Assembly (NCBI GenBank): GCA_019636675.1
Contig: JAHBXC010000002.1
Span: 558,001-622,000 of the forward strand
DNA: 64,000 nt
Reading direction: 5' to 3'
DNA from: Phycisphaeraceae bacterium
GTDB taxonomy: Bacteria; Planctomycetota; Phycisphaerae; Phycisphaerales; UBA1924
Position 1 is the stretch's first letter. Every line of letters begins with the position of its first letter. A program made the translations under genes and the position numbers. Positions 1 to 7,289 of the stretch are shown here, one piece after another. The notes beneath the pieces are model-generated. The model searched no databases and was not told the DNA's origin. It was given only the letters and a program-made list of their open reading frames with translations.

Positions 1-1
1 G

Positions 2-352
2 GCGCTCGACGAGGGGTATGTCGTCGTGCTCGACTTCACCGCCGAGTGGTGCCTGAACTGCAAGGCGCTCAAGGCGGCGGTGCTCGATCGCGACCCGGTG
101 CGCTCGGCGCTGCGCGAGAAGGGCGTGGTCACGATGACGGTCGACCTGACCAGCACCTCGGCGCCCGGGTGGGACAAACTGCGATCGCTGGGGCAGACGG
201 GCATCCCGACGCTGGCGGTCTACGGGCCGGGGCTGGAGAACGGGCCGGTGATCTCGAACGTGTACACCTCGCAGCAGGTGCTGGGGTGGCTGGCGAGGGC
301 CCGCGGCGAGACCCCCGGCGAAACCCCCGAGGGCGTCGCGAAGGCGGAATGA
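2..352 (+). CDS. C-terminal end of a DsbD-like thiol:disulfide interchange protein (partial)
   Basis: The reading frame is open at the left edge, so only the C-terminal 116 residues are seen. They form a thioredoxin-like domain with the motif FTAEWCLNCK, the CxxC redox site and context typical of the periplasmic gamma domain of DsbD, and a cis-proline region GIPTLAVYG. DsbD passes electrons from cytosolic thioredoxin to periplasmic thiol proteins. The last 20 residues are a Gly/Glu/Pro-rich tail without domain character. An internal GTG at 26 could be mistaken for a start, but coding character continues upstream to base 2. A free-standing membrane-anchored thioredoxin is the alternative. The family call is firm; the full-length architecture is unknown. 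Confidence 0.8.
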   Translation, partial: ALDEGYVVVLDFTAEWCLNCKALKAAVLDRDPVRSALREKGVVTMTVDLTSTSAPGWDKLRSLGQTGIPTLAVYGPGLENGPVISNVYTSQQVLGWLARARGETPGETPEGVAKAE

Positions 353-376
353 GTCTCCGGCGGTGGGTCAAACGCC

Positions 377-404
377 TTGCCGGGCCGGGGAGGGGGCCTA
401 CACT
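377..404 (+). promoter_or_regulatory. Putative sigma70-type promoter of rpsP
   Basis: TTGCCG (377-382) and TACACT (399-404) are separated by 16 nt. The same TACACT -10 element occurs at 12908-12913. The predicted leader to the rpsP ATG at 500 is about 90 nt and contains AGGGAG at 485-490 as ribosome binding site. The call is by eye only. Confidence 0.45.
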
Positions 405-499
405 CCGCGGCTTCGTCGGGCCTGTCGGGCCCCGGCGCTGTGCCTTCGGGCGCGTTGACAGCACTTTCTCACCCCGTCCCGACCAGGGAGTTCGCTCGC

Positions 500-850
500 A
501 TGGTTCGCATCCGTCTCAGCCGTCTCGGTCGTCACAAGCGTCCCTTCTACCGCATCCACGCGGTTGATCAGCGCAAGCAGCGCGACGGGGCGTTCATCGA
601 GAACCTCGGCTGGTACAACCCCATCGAGCAGGACCCCGAGAAGCGCCTGAGCGTCAAGGGCGACCGCGTTCAGTACTGGCTGAGCATGGGCGCCACGGCG
701 TCGGACACCTGCAACGACCTGTTCGCGAAGCTCAACCTGATCGACGCCGACGCGTGGAAGGCCGAGCGCCAGAAGCGCATCAAGCGCAAGGTCGAGAAGA
801 TGCAGGCCGACGCCGCGAAGGCGGCCGAGGGCGAGAAGGCCGCGGGCTGA
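500..850 (+). CDS. rpsP: 30S ribosomal protein S16
   Basis: This is bS16, a small-subunit assembly protein. The 116-residue product begins MVRIRLSRLGRHKRPFYRI, the hallmark S16 N-terminus, and contains the conserved IENLGWYNP segment. The C-terminus beyond the roughly 80-residue core is a Lys/Ala/Glu-rich extension, common in this family. The ATG at 500 was chosen because it begins the conserved sequence and has AGGGAG nine bases upstream; the frame stays open upstream but carries no S16 homology. It is followed 33 bp later by trmD, the classical neighbour, but rimM, which usually lies between them, is absent. Confidence 0.97.
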   Translation: MVRIRLSRLGRHKRPFYRIHAVDQRKQRDGAFIENLGWYNPIEQDPEKRLSVKGDRVQYWLSMGATASDTCNDLFAKLNLIDADAWKAERQKRIKRKVEKMQADAAKAAEGEKAAG

Positions 851-883
851 TCCCGGCGCTTCGGCGCGGGATCGGAGACGCCC

Positions 884-1627
884 ATGGCCGCGCTCCGCAT
901 CGATATTCTCACGCTCTTTCCCGAGGTTTTCGAGCCGGTTCTCGGCGCGAGCATCACGGGTCGCGCGCGCGCCGCCGGCGTGGTGGAGTGGCGCGCCACC
1001 AACATCCGCGATTTCGCGGACAACAAGCACAAGAAGGTCGACGACCGGCCCTTCGGGGGCGGGCCGGGCATGGTGATGATGTGCCAGCCACTCTTCGACG
1101 CCGTGCGCGCCGTCGAGGCCGAGGACCCCCGTCCCGCGACGCGCATCCTGCTCACCCCGCAGGGCGCGCCCCTGACGCAGGCGCTGGTCGAGGAGCTTGC
1201 GAGGCGTGAGCGGCTGTTGCTGATCGCGGGCCACTACGAGGGCATCGACGAGCGCGTGATCGAGGAGCTGGCGCCGCTGGAGGTGAGCGTGGGCGACTTT
1301 GTGCTGAGCGGGGGCGAGATCCCTGCGCTGGCGCTGATCGACGCGGTGGTCCGCCTGCTGCCCGGCGCGCTGGGGCACGACCAGTCGGCGGCGGAGGACT
1401 CGTTCATGCCCACCGGCCCGGGTGGCCAGCGCCTGCTCGACTGCCCCCATTACACCCGCCCGCGCGAGTGGAACGGGCGGGCGGTCCCGGAGGTCCTGAT
1501 GTCGGGGGACCACGGGAAGGTCGACCGCTGGCGCCTGGAGCAGAAGCTCGAGCGGACGCGTTCGCGGCGTCCGGACCTCCTCGAGGAGCCCTCCAAACCG
1601 GCTCCCGGGGCTGGACAAGGCCCCTGA
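884..1627 (+). CDS. trmD: tRNA (guanine-N1)-methyltransferase
   Basis: TrmD is the SPOUT-class enzyme that methylates G37 next to the anticodon, using SAM, and prevents +1 frameshifting. The 247-residue protein starts IDILTLFPEVFEP and carries the knot motifs FGGGPGMVMM, GHYEGIDERV and LSGGEIPALALIDAVVRLLPG, all characteristic. GGAG lies about 10 bases before the ATG. It sits in the conserved rpsP-trmD-rplS order. The stop codon lies inside a small GCCCC/GGGGC hairpin (about 1617-1632) that might affect read-through to rplS. Confidence 0.97.
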   Translation: MAALRIDILTLFPEVFEPVLGASITGRARAAGVVEWRATNIRDFADNKHKKVDDRPFGGGPGMVMMCQPLFDAVRAVEAEDPRPATRILLTPQGAPLTQALVEELARRERLLLIAGHYEGIDERVIEELAPLEVSVGDFVLSGGEIPALALIDAVVRLLPGALGHDQSAAEDSFMPTGPGGQRLLDCPHYTRPREWNGRAVPEVLMSGDHGKVDRWRLEQKLERTRSRRPDLLEEPSKPAPGAGQGP

Positions 1628-1661
1628 GGGGGCAACAATCACCGCTCCGCGGGACTCCGTG

Positions 1662-1683
1662 GGCAAGGGCGCCTACCCTTGCC
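1662..1683 (+). other. Stem-loop in the rplS leader
   Basis: GGCAAGGG (1662-1669) and CCCTTGCC (1676-1683) form a perfect 8-bp stem with a 6-nt loop, about 70 nt before the rplS start. There is no T-run, so it is more likely a leader structure than a terminator. Leader-based autoregulation is known for L19 in other phyla, but I see no sequence match to those leaders. Confidence 0.4.
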
Positions 1684-1754
1684 GCTTGACCGAACTTTCG
1701 CATCGACCCGCCCCGGCGTGAGCCGCGGCGTTGTTTCCCTTGGACGCCGACCCC

Positions 1755-2186
1755 ATGAGCAACCAGCAGGCCCTTCTCGAGAGCGTTGTCGCCGATCAGC
1801 TGAAGAACGATGTTCCTCGCATGGACATCGGCGACACGATCAACGTGCACTGCCGCATCGTGGAAGGCGACAAGGAGCGCACCCAGATCTTCCAGGGCGT
1901 GCTGATCGCGCGGAACGGTCGCGGCATCAACGAGACGATCACCGTCCGTCGCATCGTCAACGACCAGGGCGTCGAGCGCGTGTTCCCGCTGAACACCCCG
2001 AAGATCTCGAAGTTCGAGATCGTGCGCAAGGGCGACGCCCGTCGCGCCAAGCTGTATTACCTGCGTGAGCGCGTCGGCAAGAGCCGTCGTCTTCGCGACC
2101 GTCGTCGCGGCTGGCAGCACATCGAGGCGGGCAGCGCCGGCGTCAACGCGCCGTCGTCGCTCACCGAGAAGAACAAGAAGGCCTGA
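1755..2186 (+). CDS. rplS: 50S ribosomal protein L19
   Basis: bL19 lies at the interface of the two ribosomal subunits. The 143-residue product shows the family signature: GDTINVHCRIVEGDKERTQI, FQGVLIARNGRG, TVRRI, GVERVFPLNTPKI and RRAKLYYLRERVGKSRRL. The C-terminal 35 residues extend past the usual end of the family and are Arg/Gly/Lys-rich. The ATG at 1755 gives the usual length; an in-frame TTG at 1731 would add eight unconserved residues. The stop overlaps the next gene's start by one base (TGATG), suggesting translational coupling with the YdjY-like gene. Confidence 0.97.
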   Translation: MSNQQALLESVVADQLKNDVPRMDIGDTINVHCRIVEGDKERTQIFQGVLIARNGRGINETITVRRIVNDQGVERVFPLNTPKISKFEIVRKGDARRAKLYYLRERVGKSRRLRDRRRGWQHIEAGSAGVNAPSSLTEKNKKA

Positions 2187-2953
2187 TGCCCACGCGGCGC
2201 TCCAGCGCGCTGCGTCGAACCATCGAACTCACCGGCGCGGCGAGCATCATGCTCGCCGCGCTGTCGTGCGCGAGTGAGCCGGCGCGGGTCGTCGAGTCAG
2301 CCCCCGCGAAGCCGACGGGGCCGCGCGAGGTCTTCCCCGGGGTGCGGGTCGACCTCGACGCGAGGGTGGTCGAGTTCGACGGCATCGTGCCGATGGACTG
2401 TCATCACCCCGACACGCCGCATATCTACCTCGAGGTCGTGGCGTGCATCCCCGACACGCGCGAGCACGAGTCGCTGGTGATGACGCGCGCGCTGCCCTCG
2501 CACGTGCACGCGGCGCTGCTGATGATCGGCGCGCAGCCCGGCGCGCCGGGGGAGTGGCGATGGGAGCAGGGCGCGCCGGTGTATGAGCCGCCGGTCGGCG
2601 ACCCGGTGCGGGTCTCGTTCAGGACCGAGCGCGACGGATCGGTCGTCGAGCACGCGGCGCACGAGTGGATCGTCGACGTGCGTACGGGCGAGCAGGCGCC
2701 CGATCGCCCGTGGGTGTTCGCCGGGTCGCGGTTCGTGCTTCGCCAGGGCTGGCAGGGCTACGAGTCGGATCGCGCCGGGAACCTGATCGGGCTGGCGACC
2801 TTCGGCAACGAGACGATCGCGTGGACCGAGGTGTTCAGCCCCGAGGCGTCGATCGACGAGCCGGCGTGGATAGCGAACACGGCGCTGGTGCCGCGATTCG
2901 GCGAGAAGGTGACGGTCGTGCTGCGTCTGGCGCCAGACGCGCCGGCGCGATGA
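2186..2953 (+). CDS. YdjY-like probable lipoprotein
   Basis: The 255-residue protein has an N-terminal signal ending MLAALSCAS, a lipobox-like cysteine that is imperfect because Ala rather than Leu sits at -3. The following domain resembles the YdjY superfamily: VRVDLDARVVEFDGIVP, a segment with LEVVACIPDTREHESLVMT, then SHVHAALLMIGAQPG. YdjY-like proteins are common in planctomycetes and have no assigned function. It overlaps rplS by one base, an odd pairing of envelope and ribosomal genes that may only reflect compact packing. It converges on the thioesterase gene with a 7-bp gap. Confidence 0.7.
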   Translation: MPTRRSSALRRTIELTGAASIMLAALSCASEPARVVESAPAKPTGPREVFPGVRVDLDARVVEFDGIVPMDCHHPDTPHIYLEVVACIPDTREHESLVMTRALPSHVHAALLMIGAQPGAPGEWRWEQGAPVYEPPVGDPVRVSFRTERDGSVVEHAAHEWIVDVRTGEQAPDRPWVFAGSRFVLRQGWQGYESDRAGNLIGLATFGNETIAWTEVFSPEASIDEPAWIANTALVPRFGEKVTVVLRLAPDAPAR

Positions 2954-2960
2954 TCGCGCG

Positions 2961-3380
2961 TCACCCGAGGGGGAGTTCCGAGATCGTGGGAGGGCTGCGG
3001 AAGGGGATGGGCGTTCCCTTGTCGTCGACGGCGACCAGCGTGACTGTCGCGGTGGTGACCGACGCGGTTTCGCCGGTGAGGTAGCGCTCGGCCTCGACCT
3101 CGACGCGCACCGTGACGCTCTTGGTGCCGAGGCGCGTGGTGCAGGTGTAGAGGGAGACGATGTCGCCGGTGTGCACGGGCGCCCGGAAGTCGACGCGATC
3201 GACCGACGCGGTGACCCAGCGGTGCACGCCGTGGCGCCGGGCCTCGACGAAGCCGGCCTGGTCGATGTAACTGAGGATGACGCCCCCGAAGATCGTGCCG
3301 TAGATGTTGGTTTCTCGCGGCATGGTGACGACGCGCAGCGCGAGGCGTCGTTCGTTGCTCTCGATGGGTGGGGTGGTCAT
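2961..3380 (-). CDS. Acyl-CoA thioesterase, hotdog fold (YciA-like)
   Basis: The 139-residue single-domain hotdog protein probably hydrolyses acyl-CoA thioesters in the cytosol. The motif NIYGTIFGGVILSYIDQAG matches the YciA/cytosolic acyl-CoA hydrolase signature, including the Asp of the active-site helix, and ASVDRVDFRAPVHTGDIV matches the second strand-turn region. It begins 23 bp downstream of the iron permease gene on the same strand, so it may be co-transcribed from the Fur-type promoter although the functions look unrelated. Substrate cannot be inferred. Confidence 0.88.
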   Translation of the reverse strand: MTTPPIESNERRLALRVVTMPRETNIYGTIFGGVILSYIDQAGFVEARRHGVHRWVTASVDRVDFRAPVHTGDIVSLYTCTTRLGTKSVTVRVEVEAERYLTGETASVTTATVTLVAVDDKGTPIPFRSPPTISELPLG

Positions 3381-3402
3381 CGTCGGATGGTAGGGGGGCG
3401 GG

Positions 3403-5061
3403 TCAGTCGCGCTGCGACGCGACGAGGGCCGCGACGATGACGCCCGAGAGGATGAGGAGCAGGGCGGCGTGCGGCGCGGCGCGCGAGACGACCGCCTCGT
3501 TGAGCGAATCGAACAGCTCGAAGGCGAGCGTGTCGAACCCGGTGGGGCGCAGGATGAGCGTGATGGGGAGTTCCTTGATGACCGTGAGGAAGGTCAGGGC
3601 CGATCCGGCGATGATGCCCGGGGCGAGCGCCGGGACGCCCACGCGGACCCACGCGCGGAAGTAGGGGGCTCCGAGCGACCTCGCCGCGTCGAGACGCTCG
3701 CATGGCAGGCGTTTGCCGGCGGCCATCACGGGCCCGAGCGATTCCGCGAGGCAGCGCGCCAAGTAGCCCAGGAGCAGGAGTGGGATCGTCTGGTAGAGCG
3801 GGATCCAGGCGGGAGCGCCCAGCCCGATGCGCACGAAGGCGTAGCCGATCACGACGCCCGGCAGGCCGTAGCCGATGAGCGCCACTGCCGAGAGTCTCGT
3901 GTGGCTGGCGCTGGCTCGCGAGCGGATGCGATGCCTGCACGCGAGCATCACGAAGGGGATCGACAGGGCGGCGGCGAGGACCGTCGTCGCCGCGGCGGCG
4001 AAGAGCGAGCGCCGGGCCGCGGGCAGCGCGTCGCGGAACGCGCCGACAAGCCCGGCGTCGTGCGAGGTCGCGGACGCGCCAAGCCACGTCCAGACGGTGT
4101 ACGCCGGCAATCCGACCGAGGCGACGAGCGTCGCGAGGCACAGCGCCAGCCCGAACGACGACGCGACGGGACGCGACGGTTTCTCGGAGTGCGTCTCGAT
4201 GTGCGCGTGCGCGTCGCTGCTCCAGCGCGACGAGCGGATCCGCCCGATGCCGGCGATGCACGCGAGACTCAGCGCGCACAGCAGGGCCGACAGGGCGGCC
4301 ACGCCGGTCTGGTTGAAGCCGGAGCGTCTGCTCTCGATCGCTGTGGTCAGCACCTGCAGGTTCACGATCGCCGGCGCGCCGTAGTCTGAGAGCGCGTAGA
4401 GCGCCACCAGCAACGAGGTCCACTCGAGCGTCGGGGTGATCTGGGGGAGCGCGCCCTTGCGGAACGCCTGCCACGGGCCGCAGCCGAGGTTGCGCGCCGC
4501 GAATTCGAGGTCGCGGCTGGCGCGCCGGATCGTCGTCTCGAGCGGGAGCAGCGCAAGCGGGTAGGTGACGAGCGTGAGCGCGACCCACGCGCCCCAGAAG
4601 CCGTGCAGCCCGAACGCGCGCTCGTAGTTCTCGGCCAGGAGAAAGCTCGGGACCGCGAGCGGCAGGGAGAGCGCCACCAGCCACAGGCGCCCGCCCGGGA
4701 GCCCGACGCGCGCGACGACCCACGCCAGCGTCACCGCCAGCGTCAGCGAGGAGACGGTCACGCTCGCCGCCAGCGCGACCGTCGTCGCCGTCAGGCGCCA
4801 GACCTGCGACGAGGCCAGCGTCTCGAACGCGCGCGGGATGTCGGCGAGCACCGCGCCGACGATATAGATGAGGGGCGACGCCGTGGAGAGGAGCGCCAGC
4901 ACCGCGATCGCGGTGAGCGCGATCTTCCACTGCGGCGGCGTGCAGAGCTCTCGACCGGCGCGCGTAGGACGGACCACGCGCAGTGAGAGCGCGTCGGGCT
5001 TGCGATCGACGACGAGGTCGGTCGGCTTACGGGAGGACGCCGGCGGATCGGAGGAGTTCAA
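3403..5061 (-). CDS. Fe(III) ABC transporter permease (FbpB/AfuB-like, fused two-module type)
   Basis: The 552-residue polytopic protein has about 12 hydrophobic segments in two homologous halves, each with a binding-protein-dependent permease EAA-like loop (AARNLGCGPWQAFRKGALPQ and AARSLGAPYFRAWVRVGVPA) that contacts the ATPase. This duplicated architecture is typical of ferric-iron and thiamine permeases. The TTG at 5061 overlaps the end of the binding-protein gene by 35 bases; a GTG at 4977 is an alternative start that would still precede the first membrane segment. No ATPase gene follows, so the nucleotide-binding subunit must be elsewhere. Iron is inferred from the partner gene and the Fur box. 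Confidence 0.88.
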   Translation of the reverse strand: MNSSDPPASSRKPTDLVVDRKPDALSLRVVRPTRAGRELCTPPQWKIALTAIAVLALLSTASPLIYIVGAVLADIPRAFETLASSQVWRLTATTVALAASVTVSSLTLAVTLAWVVARVGLPGGRLWLVALSLPLAVPSFLLAENYERAFGLHGFWGAWVALTLVTYPLALLPLETTIRRASRDLEFAARNLGCGPWQAFRKGALPQITPTLEWTSLLVALYALSDYGAPAIVNLQVLTTAIESRRSGFNQTGVAALSALLCALSLACIAGIGRIRSSRWSSDAHAHIETHSEKPSRPVASSFGLALCLATLVASVGLPAYTVWTWLGASATSHDAGLVGAFRDALPAARRSLFAAAATTVLAAALSIPFVMLACRHRIRSRASASHTRLSAVALIGYGLPGVVIGYAFVRIGLGAPAWIPLYQTIPLLLLGYLARCLAESLGPVMAAGKRLPCERLDAARSLGAPYFRAWVRVGVPALAPGIIAGSALTFLTVIKELPITLILRPTGFDTLAFELFDSLNEAVVSRAAPHAALLLILSGVIVAALVASQRD

Positions 5062-6055
5062 GCGTGCCCTGACGATCGTTGAGGGAACCGAGGTCGAGGG
5101 TAGCCGCGGCGCCCTCCAAAGGCGTCACGACAGCCGGGTCAACATTCCCGGCGAGCGGGAACTCCCCGGTCTGTTCCGCGAAGTAGCGCTGGGCCTCGTC
5201 GCTGAGGAGGAACTCGACGAAGCGCTGGGCCGACGCGGCGTTCCGGCTGGACTTCAGGATCCCGACCCCGGCCACGCTCATAAGCCCGCCCAGGTCGCCA
5301 GAGAGCAGGTGGTTCTCGACCGGGATGTCCGGGCGGTCTTTGCGCATCGCGACGAGGTAGTAATGGTTCACCAGCCCGGCGTCGATCTGGCCGTCGGCGA
5401 TCGCCTGGATGATCGGGCGGTTGGAGGGGTAATCGCGCGCGCCGTTGGCCTTCATGTCGACGAGCCACTTGCGGGTCGCCTCGTCGCCGTAGACCTTTCG
5501 CAGCGCGGTGACGAACAACTGGAACGAGGCGTTGGTGGGCGCCCAGCCGATGCGGCCCTTCCACTCGGGCGATGTCAGGTCGAAGATCGTCGAGGGCAGG
5601 GCGTCCCGCTCGACGCGCCGGGTGGAGTAGGCCACCACGCGCGCCCGCCCGGACACGCCGACCCACGCGTCCTTGGGAGATCGGGACCCTGCCTGGACCC
5701 TCTCAAGCGTTGCGGCGGGCAGCGCCGCGAGCAGCCCGGCGCTCTCGACGGCGCCCAGAGCGCCGGGGTCCTGCGCGAAGAAGACATCCGCCGGAGAGCG
5801 TCGCCCTTCCTGGAGGATCAGGTTGGCCAGATCGGTCGTATCGGCGTACCGGACCTCGGCGCGGATCCCGGTGCGTTCCTCGAAGGTCTTCAGAAGGGGC
5901 TCCACGAGCGTCTTGCCGCGCCCGCAGTAGACCGTGATCGTCGCCGGGGCGTCCGACGCCAGCGCGCGTGACGCCGACGCCGGCTCGGACAGGAACGACA
6001 GGGGCAGGAGCAGGGTAAGAATGACGGACCAGAAAATGGCCAAACGGACGCGCAT
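5027..6055 (-). CDS. Fe(III) ABC transporter substrate-binding protein (FbpA/FutA-like)
   Basis: The 342-residue periplasmic protein has a clear Sec signal peptide (hydrophobic residues about 5-22, then a Ser/Ala-rich cleavage zone). The mature part starts ITVYCGRGKTLVEPLLKTF and includes RSPADVFFAQDPGALG and the paired tyrosines in LVNHYYLVAM, the position of the iron-binding Tyr-Tyr of ferric-binding proteins. The ATG at 6055 was chosen because the signal peptide starts there; the open frame further upstream is antisense to the neighbouring lipoprotein gene. It is first of an operon with the permease and is preceded by a promoter containing a Fur box, which supports iron as substrate. Confidence 0.92.
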   Translation of the reverse strand: MRVRLAIFWSVILTLLLPLSFLSEPASASRALASDAPATITVYCGRGKTLVEPLLKTFEERTGIRAEVRYADTTDLANLILQEGRRSPADVFFAQDPGALGAVESAGLLAALPAATLERVQAGSRSPKDAWVGVSGRARVVAYSTRRVERDALPSTIFDLTSPEWKGRIGWAPTNASFQLFVTALRKVYGDEATRKWLVDMKANGARDYPSNRPIIQAIADGQIDAGLVNHYYLVAMRKDRPDIPVENHLLSGDLGGLMSVAGVGILKSSRNAASAQRFVEFLLSDEAQRYFAEQTGEFPLAGNVDPAVVTPLEGAAATLDLGSLNDRQGTLELLRSAGVLP

Positions 6056-6083
6056 CGGCGGCTCCGGGGAAAGGCGTGCTTGT

Positions 6084-6118
6084 TGAGAATGAGTATCAAC
6101 CGCAATCAGCCGTGGCAA
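6084..6118 (-). promoter_or_regulatory. Fur box embedded in the iron-transporter promoter
   Basis: TGAGAATGAGTATCA (6084-6098, plus-strand sense) matches the 7-1-7 Fur consensus TGATAATNATTATCA at 12 of 14 defined positions. On the minus strand a -35 TTGCCA (plus 6113-6118) and a weak -10 TACTCA (plus 6090-6095), 17 nt apart, place the -10 inside the Fur box and the start of transcription about 28 nt before the binding-protein ATG. The box also covers the ATG at 6089 of the divergent lipoprotein gene. Confidence 0.75.
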
Positions 6119-6745
6119 GCAACCGGCGCCGTCTTGGCGCTGATTCTGGCGATCCTCGCCGCCCCGGGGGGGTGTGCCACCGAGGAGCGTGTCGTGAGCA
6201 CGCGTGGCAGTCTGCTCGGGGGCCAGCCGGGCGCGACCGGGGGGCGCGAGGCCCGGGGCGACCGGATGACGCCCGACGAGCGGCGCGCGAAGGCGGTCGA
6301 ACAGGCCAGCAACCCGATGGGCTACAAGGTCCCGGACGACTACGACCCGATGACCCTGCGCTACCGGGTGCGCGACGAGGGTGAGCGGATCGTGTCGCGC
6401 AACCCGCGCGAGCTGTTCTTCCATCTGCGCCGCGCGATGGTGGACCAGGACCGCGAGATCCTGCTCGGGCAGATCCTCAGCGGGCAGACGATCGCGACCT
6501 ATCAGGAGCTTGGTCGCGACCCGGGAGAGGCCGCCGATTTCCTGCTCGCCAACCGCGTCGAGATCGTGCGCATGCTGCAGGTATTCCCGATGGGGGAGAT
6601 GACGCCGGGCTTCTACCCCAAGCCGATCGGGCGGAACAGCTTCCGGCTCGAGGCGCCCCCGGGTTTCGCGAACCCGCCGCTGAAGTTCCGGCGGATCGAC
6701 TACGTGTTCGAGCGCGACGCGTGCCGCCTCCTGCTCATCCACTGA
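6089..6745 (+). CDS. Hypothetical secreted protein or lipoprotein
   Basis: The 218-residue protein has a hydrophobic signal (residues about 15-28) ending AAPGGCATEE, a possible lipoprotein cysteine at an atypical site. The rest is soluble, with the segment PDDYDPMTLRYRVRDEGERI, a helical middle and a C-terminal RIDYVFERDACRLLLIH. I do not recognise the family. The ATG at 6089 is used because the signal peptide follows; an in-frame TTG at 6080 is possible. Its start codon lies inside the Fur box of the divergent iron operon, so iron-dependent occlusion of expression is conceivable. Confidence 0.65.
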   Translation: MSINRNQPWQATGAVLALILAILAAPGGCATEERVVSTRGSLLGGQPGATGGREARGDRMTPDERRAKAVEQASNPMGYKVPDDYDPMTLRYRVRDEGERIVSRNPRELFFHLRRAMVDQDREILLGQILSGQTIATYQELGRDPGEAADFLLANRVEIVRMLQVFPMGEMTPGFYPKPIGRNSFRLEAPPGFANPPLKFRRIDYVFERDACRLLLIH

Positions 6746-6754
6746 GCGAACGCC

Positions 6755-7183
6755 ATGGCAGACGACAGGACCATCGCCCAGCGGAGCGAGACGATGCGGC
6801 GCGTGCGCTCGCGCGACACGTCCTGCGAGCGCGCGCTGCGATCGGCGATCCACGCGAGCGGGCTGCGCTTCCGCCTGCGCTCCAACCTGCCCGGCAGGCC
6901 CGACATCGTGTTCCCGTCTGCGCGCGTCGCGGTGTTCGTCGACGGGTGCTTCTGGCACGCGTGCCCGCTTCATTGCCGCCTCCCGGCGACCAACCGCGCG
7001 TACTGGGAGGCCAAGATCGCGCGCAACGCGGCGCGAGACGCGCGCACCGCGGCGGTTCTCCGCCAACTCGGCTGGCGCGTGGTGCGCGTCTGGGAGCACG
7101 AGGTCGTCGCGTCGCCGACGAAGGCCGCAAAACGGATCGCGCGAGTCGTTATCTCGCGTCGCGCCGCGCACAGAGCGCGATGA
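6755..7183 (+). CDS. vsr: Very short patch repair endonuclease, Vsr family (orphan)
   Basis: Vsr nicks 5' of the T in T:G mismatches arising from deamination of 5-methylcytosine. The 142-residue protein has the family's order of motifs: SETMRRVRSRDTSCERALRS, LRFRLRSNLPGRPDIVFPSA with the catalytic Asp in the PDIVF segment, and VFVDGCFWHACPLHC. Several zinc-site Cys/His residues of Vsr are visible. Vsr genes normally sit beside a cytosine-5 methyltransferase; none occurs in the window. It starts nine bases after the upstream lipoprotein gene. A host DNA methyltransferase elsewhere, or a different mismatch role, is possible. Confidence 0.88.
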   Translation: MADDRTIAQRSETMRRVRSRDTSCERALRSAIHASGLRFRLRSNLPGRPDIVFPSARVAVFVDGCFWHACPLHCRLPATNRAYWEAKIARNAARDARTAAVLRQLGWRVVRVWEHEVVASPTKAAKRIARVVISRRAAHRAR

Positions 7184-7198
7184 TTCCCCGAGAAAGGG

Positions 7199-7227
7199 TT
7201 GTGAAACTCTGCTCGGCGCGGTACGGT
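7199..7227 (+). promoter_or_regulatory. Putative promoter of the PEP-CTERM-like propeller gene
   Basis: TTGTGA (7199-7204) and TACGGT (7222-7227) are 17 nt apart, about 60 nt before the ATG at 7290. The -10 resembles other TACnnT elements in the window. Called by eye. Confidence 0.45.
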
Positions 7228-7240
7228 GAAGCCAGAGGAA

Positions 7241-7259
7241 CCCCGCCCATCAGGCGGGG
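7241..7259 (+). other. Leader stem-loop before the propeller gene
   Basis: CCCCGCC (7241-7247) and GGCGGGG (7253-7259) form a perfect 7-bp stem with a 5-nt loop, ending 17 nt before the AGGAGG ribosome binding site (7277-7282). No T-run follows, so mRNA stabilisation is as likely as termination of vsr. Confidence 0.4.
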
Positions 7260-7289
7260 ATGGAAGAACCACGAACAGGAGGTTTCGCA

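Noticed and set aside
398..1666. 422-residue minus-strand frame opposite rpsP and trmD
   Set aside because: It has no signature motifs and is fully covered by two clear conserved genes on the plus strand.
6056..7171. N-terminal extension of the iron-binding protein frame
   Set aside because: It covers the lipoprotein and Vsr genes in antisense. The signal peptide at 6055 marks the real start.
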